A stretch of DNA of 18,059 nucleotides from Phosphoribacter sp035448065. GTDB taxonomy: Bacteria; Actinomycetota; Actinomycetes; Actinomycetales; Dermatophilaceae. The number at the start of each line of letters is the position of its first letter. The stretch's first letter is position 1. Below the pieces are notes generated by a model. That model worked only from the letters and a program-made list of their open reading frames with translations, searched no databases and was not told where the DNA came from. The position numbers and the translations under genes were made by a program. The stretch is from NCBI GenBank assembly GCA_035448065.1, contig DAOTIG010000063.1:1-18059 (forward strand), read 5' to 3'. This document shows, in pieces, positions 14,474 through 18,059 of this stretch.

Positions 14474-16864
14474 TCAGGTCCGGCCAGTCTCGCGGATGCC
14501 ACCGACGGAGGCCAAGGGTCGCTCCGCCGGAAGGTTCCGCCCTGTCTCGGGCGAACCGGCACCGTCGTGCCGGTCACCCCACTGCGTGTGTATGCCGCGT
14601 GCTCCCGCAAGCGGCCGGCCCGCCGGCCGCCAGAGCGGCCGGGGGTCGAGCGCCCACCATATCCGGCGCACGAGGGTGGCCCGGCCCCGCAGCGACCGCT
14701 CGACCGCCACGGCAGCGCTCCAGCTCGGGTGCTCGCCGGCCGGGGCCGCGCTGGCCGGGGCGGAGCTGGCCGGGGCCGAGCCGGCTGCGCTGGACGACGA
14801 CGCGGAGGCCCCCGGCGCGAAAGCCGCTGCCTCGGCGGCCCGCACGACGGCTGCCGCCCCGCCGCCGTCCGCAGCCCCGCCGCCGGCCGGCGCTGGCCGA
14901 CCCGCCCGGGCGTCGAGCGCGTCGGCCAGCCCACGCGCCTCCTGGCTGCCGGCCACCTGCAGCCCGGCGAGCGCCGCGACGTCGAGCAGGTGCCCCCAGG
15001 CGCCCGGCGCACCGGCGGCGCGCAACCGGGCCCGGCGGCGGGCGCGAGCGGCATACAGGAGCAGGACGGGGACGAGGACGGCGAGCGCGAGCGCGGCACC
15101 CCACCAGACGACCGGAGACAGCTCGCCCGTGCCGCCCGACCCGCCGGTCGCGGTCACCGGCGGCGGCTGCTTCGGCACCGGCTCGCTGCTGCTCGGGGAC
15201 GGGGTCTGCTGGGGCACGGCGGGTGGGCGATCCTGCAGCGGAGTGCCGAGATCGGTGTCGGGGGTGGGCGCGAAGGGCACCCAGCCGACGCCGACGAAGT
15301 AGACCTCGGGCCAGGCGAGCGCATCCCGGCCCCGCACGACCCGCACCCCGTCGGCGCCGGGCGTGCCCGGCCGGAAGCCGACGACGATCCGGGTCGGCAG
15401 GCCGGACTCGCGGGCGATGACGGCGAAGGCGGTCGCGAACTGCTCGGAGGTGCCGACCCGACCGCCTGGGTCGATGGCCGGATCGCCGAAGAGGAACTCC
15501 TCGAGCCGCACGTAGGAGGAGCCGCTCGGGGCCTTGGGGTTGACGGTGCGTCCGCCGCGCACGGCGGCCTCGATGGCGGCCGCCTGCTCGGCCGGAGTGC
15601 GGGCGCCCCGGGTGGCCGACCTCGCGTACTCGACGAAGGACTGCGGCAGCCGGGGCACCTCGAGGTAGGGCGCGAGGTCGTCGGCGAGGTCCGGCCGGCT
15701 CGGGCTGGCGGCCGCGAGGGCCGCGGCGTCGGCGACATCGGTGCGTCCGGTCACCTGATAGCTGGCGATGGGGTCCTGCCGGGTGAGGATGAGCGAGCCA
15801 CCGGCCGCGTCGACCATCGCCGACCCGTCGTCGCAGGTGACGGGCGTTCCCGGCGAGGGCGCCCACGGTGCGGGCACGTCGATGAGGGTCACCCGGGAGG
15901 TGACGGCCCGTTGGGTGGTGCCGGGCGGCAGGGCCGGCTCGTCGGCAGCACCGACCGGGCGGAACCGGCTCGGGGTGTCCCAGGTGGCCCCGCTGAACCG
16001 GGTGAGCACGGCCAGCCGCAGCGGCACCGCCTCACCCTCGACGCGGAACAGCTCCCGCTCGGTGTCACGGCCCCACGCGGCCAGCCGGGGCAGCGGGCTC
16101 TGCGCGACGATGCTGTCGACCTGCGGCGTGACGTAGCGGCGCGGGTCGAAGGCGCCGGCCCGGCTCGGGATCGCCCCGGCGAGCACGACGGTGCCGACCA
16201 GCGCGAGCACCGGCCAGACCGCACTCATCAGCCGCCGCCCGCCCGGGGCGCTGCCGGGCGCGCTGCCGGTGGCGGTTGCGGAGGCGGCGGGGATGGGCGT
16301 GGCGCCCGGCGGCTCGGCGGCGGTGCGGCCCAGCAGCACCCAGCCGCCCACGGCGAGCAGTGCGATGAGCAGGCCGGCCAGGCCGACCCGGTCCGCGGCG
16401 CCGGCAGTGAGCGCCAGCCCCGCGGCATACAGGACGAGCGCAGCGACGACGGGGGTGACCCGGTGCCGGCGCGCGGCCTGACGGCGCAGGGCGACGACGG
16501 TGCCGGCGAGCAGGGCGAGCAGCGCCCCGGGGGCCACGAGGTCCGCCCGGGTGGCAGCCGGCGACGGAGAGGTGAGCAGCCGCGGGACGGCGTCGACGAG
16601 GGCGGTGAGGCGTGAGCCGTCGGGCGCGACCCCGACGAGGGACACGAGCGCGACGCCGCCGAGCACGAGCAGGGTCGCGGTCGTCACCGGCGACACGCGC
16701 AGCCGGGCCATCAAGGGCACGAGCACGAGCGGCAGCAGCGCCGCGCCGAGCAGCATCGCGAAGGCGGACCAGTCTCGCCAGCCGGCCGCGAGCACGGACG
16801 TGCCGACGACGAGCAGCGCTGCACCCCAAGCACTTTCCGGTATGCCGCGCCGCGCGCCGGTCAT
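14474..16864 (-). CDS. TgpA-like multi-pass transglutaminase-fold protein, catalytic triad lost
   Basis: The 796-residue protein has about seven N-terminal membrane helices (to about residue 230), an extracytoplasmic transglutaminase-like domain (about 400-540), a further helix near 600 (VVWWGAALALAVLVPVLLLY) and a cytosolic Ala/Ser-rich tail. This is the TgpA/DUF3488-transglutaminase layout. The three catalytic positions are all changed: G-T-S-E-Q-F has Ser473 for Cys, DALAWPEVYF has Leu516 for His, and GWVPFAPTP has Ala532 for Asp. Enzyme activity is therefore not expected; a structural or binding role is more likely. The ATG at 16864 overlaps the DUF58 stop (ATGA), pointing to translational coupling; the in-frame GTG at 16885 lies inside the DUF58 gene. 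Confidence 0.9.
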   Translation of the reverse strand: MTGARRGIPESAWGAALLVVGTSVLAAGWRDWSAFAMLLGAALLPLVLVPLMARLRVSPVTTATLLVLGGVALVSLVGVAPDGSRLTALVDAVPRLLTSPSPAATRADLVAPGALLALLAGTVVALRRQAARRHRVTPVVAALVLYAAGLALTAGAADRVGLAGLLIALLAVGGWVLLGRTAAEPPGATPIPAASATATGSAPGSAPGGRRLMSAVWPVLALVGTVVLAGAIPSRAGAFDPRRYVTPQVDSIVAQSPLPRLAAWGRDTERELFRVEGEAVPLRLAVLTRFSGATWDTPSRFRPVGAADEPALPPGTTQRAVTSRVTLIDVPAPWAPSPGTPVTCDDGSAMVDAAGGSLILTRQDPIASYQVTGRTDVADAAALAAASPSRPDLADDLAPYLEVPRLPQSFVEYARSATRGARTPAEQAAAIEAAVRGGRTVNPKAPSGSSYVRLEEFLFGDPAIDPGGRVGTSEQFATAFAVIARESGLPTRIVVGFRPGTPGADGVRVVRGRDALAWPEVYFVGVGWVPFAPTPDTDLGTPLQDRPPAVPQQTPSPSSSEPVPKQPPPVTATGGSGGTGELSPVVWWGAALALAVLVPVLLLYAARARRRARLRAAGAPGAWGHLLDVAALAGLQVAGSQEARGLADALDARAGRPAPAGGGAADGGGAAAVVRAAEAAAFAPGASASSSSAAGSAPASSAPASAAPAGEHPSWSAAVAVERSLRGRATLVRRIWWALDPRPLWRPAGRPLAGARGIHTQWGDRHDGAGSPETGRNLPAERPLASVGGIRETGRT

Positions 16865-18003
16865 CGGGCCACCGCCCGATCCCACAGCTCGGCGAGGTCG
16901 GGCGCGGTCGACCCGCGCAGGATGAGCGTGGCTCCGTCGGCGGCGAAGGCCGGGTCGGGCCGGGGGTTGACGACGAGCAGCACCGAGTCGCCGGCCGCGG
17001 CGAGGCCGGACACGAGCTCGGCGGCGGCGGCCGTCGTGCCGGTCACGGCGACCGCGACGTCGAGGTCACGGGTGCCGAGGTGGGTCGAGCCGCCGAGGCC
17101 GGTGAGCCCGATCTCGGCGAGCGACACGGCGAGGTCGCGCGCGGCATACGTCGGCACCTGGTGGCCGGCGGCCTCGACCTCGACGTCGAGCCGGTCCGAC
17201 ACGGTGCGCAGCCGGACCTGGCGACCGTCGCGAATCGCCTTCTGGCACAGGCCGGCTGCCATCTCGACGGCCTCCTCGAAGTCGTCGGAGCCGGCCGGGT
17301 AGGAGTCGACCCGGTCGTCGAGGAGCACGACGAGGCGCGGCTCGGACGGGTCGGCGTCGTCGCGGATCATCAGCCGCCCGCTGCGCGCGCTGGTCGCCCA
17401 GTGCAGTCGGCGCAGGTCGTCGCCGGGGACGTACTCGTGCAGGCCGACGAGGTCGGTGCCGCCGTGCTCGACCCGCTCGTCGGCGCCGACGGCGACCCGC
17501 CGCCGGCCCTGCAGCAGCCGCCGCACGGTGACGGTGCGGGGCAGCACGGTGACCTGGCTGACGTCGCCGAACTCGTCGTGCGCGACCGCCAGCCCGGCGA
17601 CCCCCTCGCGGGTGAGCAGCAGCGGGCCGACGTCGAGCAGGCCGCGGCGGCGGGTCGGCACGGCATAGCTCACGGTCTGGCCGCCGGTGCCGGTGTCGGC
17701 GGGGATGGCCACCGGCAGTGGCACACCGCCGACGAGCTCGGCGCCGGTGAGCCGCACCGGCAGCCGGGAGGGCTGGCGGTCGATGACCAGCCGCCCCTGG
17801 CACGGCGTCCCACGCTCGACGACGAGCGGCTCGACGGTCCGGGCGATGGTGAGCGGGCGGGCGCGGCGCACGGCATACCAGTCGGCGAGCAGAGTGAGCA
17901 ACAGCGCGGCTCCGACGGTGGCCAGCACCCAGTAGCGGGCGGTGACCCCGGCGAGCACGAGCAGTGCCCCGAGGACCGCGACGATCCGCCCGCGCTGAGT
18001 CAT
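16861..18003 (-). CDS. DUF58 family protein
   Basis: The 380-residue protein has two N-terminal membrane helices (about 7-22 and 25-42) and a cytosolic remainder. The DUF58 signature lies at 187-225: LHEYVPGDDLRRLHWATSAR, then GRLMIRDDADPSEP. Downstream, LVVLLDDR starts the VWA-like fold. DUF58 proteins are usually encoded between a MoxR AAA+ ATPase and a TgpA-like transglutaminase, and are thought to work with the ATPase on envelope or complex assembly. The downstream transglutaminase-like gene overlaps by 4 nt (ATGA), and the ATG at 18003 overlaps the stop of a gene cut by the window edge. No strong Shine-Dalgarno site is visible, which fits coupling. Confidence 0.92.
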   Translation of the reverse strand: MTQRGRIVAVLGALLVLAGVTARYWVLATVGAALLLTLLADWYAVRRARPLTIARTVEPLVVERGTPCQGRLVIDRQPSRLPVRLTGAELVGGVPLPVAIPADTGTGGQTVSYAVPTRRRGLLDVGPLLLTREGVAGLAVAHDEFGDVSQVTVLPRTVTVRRLLQGRRRVAVGADERVEHGGTDLVGLHEYVPGDDLRRLHWATSARSGRLMIRDDADPSEPRLVVLLDDRVDSYPAGSDDFEEAVEMAAGLCQKAIRDGRQVRLRTVSDRLDVEVEAAGHQVPTYAARDLAVSLAEIGLTGLGGSTHLGTRDLDVAVAVTGTTAAAAELVSGLAAAGDSVLLVVNPRPDPAFAADGATLILRGSTAPDLAELWDRAVAR

Positions 18004-18059
18004 GCCGCAGCCCCAGGCGGCGCCGAGGAGCGAGGAACGAGCGAGTCGGCCGAAAGCCG
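18000..18059 (-). CDS. C-terminal end of an upstream gene (possibly MoxR-type ATPase)
   Basis: Nineteen codons are visible (RLSADSLVPRSSAPPGAAA), ending in a TGA that overlaps the DUF58 ATG as ATGA. The residues themselves identify no family. Gene order in this class of operon makes a MoxR AAA+ ATPase the first guess. Confidence 0.4.
   Translation of the reverse strand, partial: RLSADSLVPRSSAPPGAAA

Larger units (their letters stand above)
977..17878. repeat. dispersed octamer CGGCATAC, about one per 750 bp
   Basis: GGCATAC starts on the plus strand at 977, 3244, 4418, 5044, 6398, 8555, 9434, 9719, 10825, 15050, 16424, 17143 and 17872. Its complement GTATGCC starts at 1193, 3279, 4823, 5864, 6605, 8300, 9401, 10870, 12269, 14590 and 16840. 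All but the one at 6605 extend to CGGCATAC. Copies are in genes of both strands, in relics and in the 9.4-9.7 kb intergenic region. The two orientations are almost balanced (13 and 11). See the findings for interpretation. Confidence 0.8.

Noticed and set aside
12857..16615. A very long plus-strand reading frame opposite the Fn3 and transglutaminase genes
   Set aside because: It is an antisense shadow caused by G/C third positions. Its product is Arg/Gly/Ala-rich with no domain, while the minus strand encodes recognised families.
977..17878. Reading the CGGCATAC octamer as a chromosome-polarity (KOPS/Chi-like) signal
   Set aside because: The orientations are nearly balanced (13 and 11), whereas polarity signals are strongly skewed.
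18025..18045. Repeated GAGCGAG-type sequence near the right edge
   Set aside because: It lies in the coding tail of the cut gene and is a short simple repeat; one copy gives no support for a function.

Overview
The window is high-GC DNA (roughly 70% G+C by eye) with actinobacterial features. These include G/C third positions, GTG starts, probable leaderless promoters, a Pro/Ala/Thr-rich secreted protein, a PknB-type kinase and a DUF58/transglutaminase operon. It resembles Micrococcales, perhaps Intrasporangiaceae, but the sequence alone does not fix the genus. I see no rRNA, tRNA, CRISPR array or intact insertion sequence.

Left part (1-7.9 kb) is an accessory-looking stretch in which intact genes are mixed with broken ones. 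On the minus strand, in transcription order from the right, it holds: a GNAT acetyltransferase broken by one frameshift; a 5'-truncated multicopper oxidase; an alpha/beta-hydrolase-like sensor fused to a LuxR helix-turn-helix, with its nucleophile missing; a DsrE-like protein and a carboxymuconolactone-decarboxylase/AhpD-like protein 17 nt apart; an AlbA_2 (Schlafen-type) regulator behind a strong promoter covered by a perfect palindrome; a lipoprotein zinc-protease gene broken by one frameshift in a C6 run; and the 5' end of a squalene-cyclase-like gene. On the plus strand lie two 3' relics: a VapC/FitB-type PIN toxin end and a LuxR helix-turn-helix end. The LuxR relic abuts the truncated oxidase head to head.

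Middle part (7.9-9.8 kb) holds a GTG-initiated AAA/ORC-like ATPase followed by a small ORF that runs into the GNAT gene. The 415-bp divergent region between the ATPase and the kinase contains an 11-bp inverted repeat and two ~102-bp tandem copies of a palindromic element.

Right part (9.8-18 kb) is a cell-envelope signalling block. It has a transmembrane Ser/Thr kinase on the plus strand. On the minus strand is a chain of (cut upstream gene) - DUF58 - TgpA-like transglutaminase - Fn3/beta-propeller surface protein, with ATGA overlaps at the first two junctions. The transglutaminase has lost all three catalytic residues. The kinase and the Fn3 protein converge and both appear to carry beta-sandwich exodomains.

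The most unusual signal is at the DNA level. The octamer CGGCATAC (or its complement) occurs 23 times in 18 kb, with GGCATAC 24 times. It is on both strands about equally, in several reading frames (twice forcing the rare ATA codon) and between genes. Its density and behaviour recall DNA-uptake-sequence-like repeats, although other explanations remain open.
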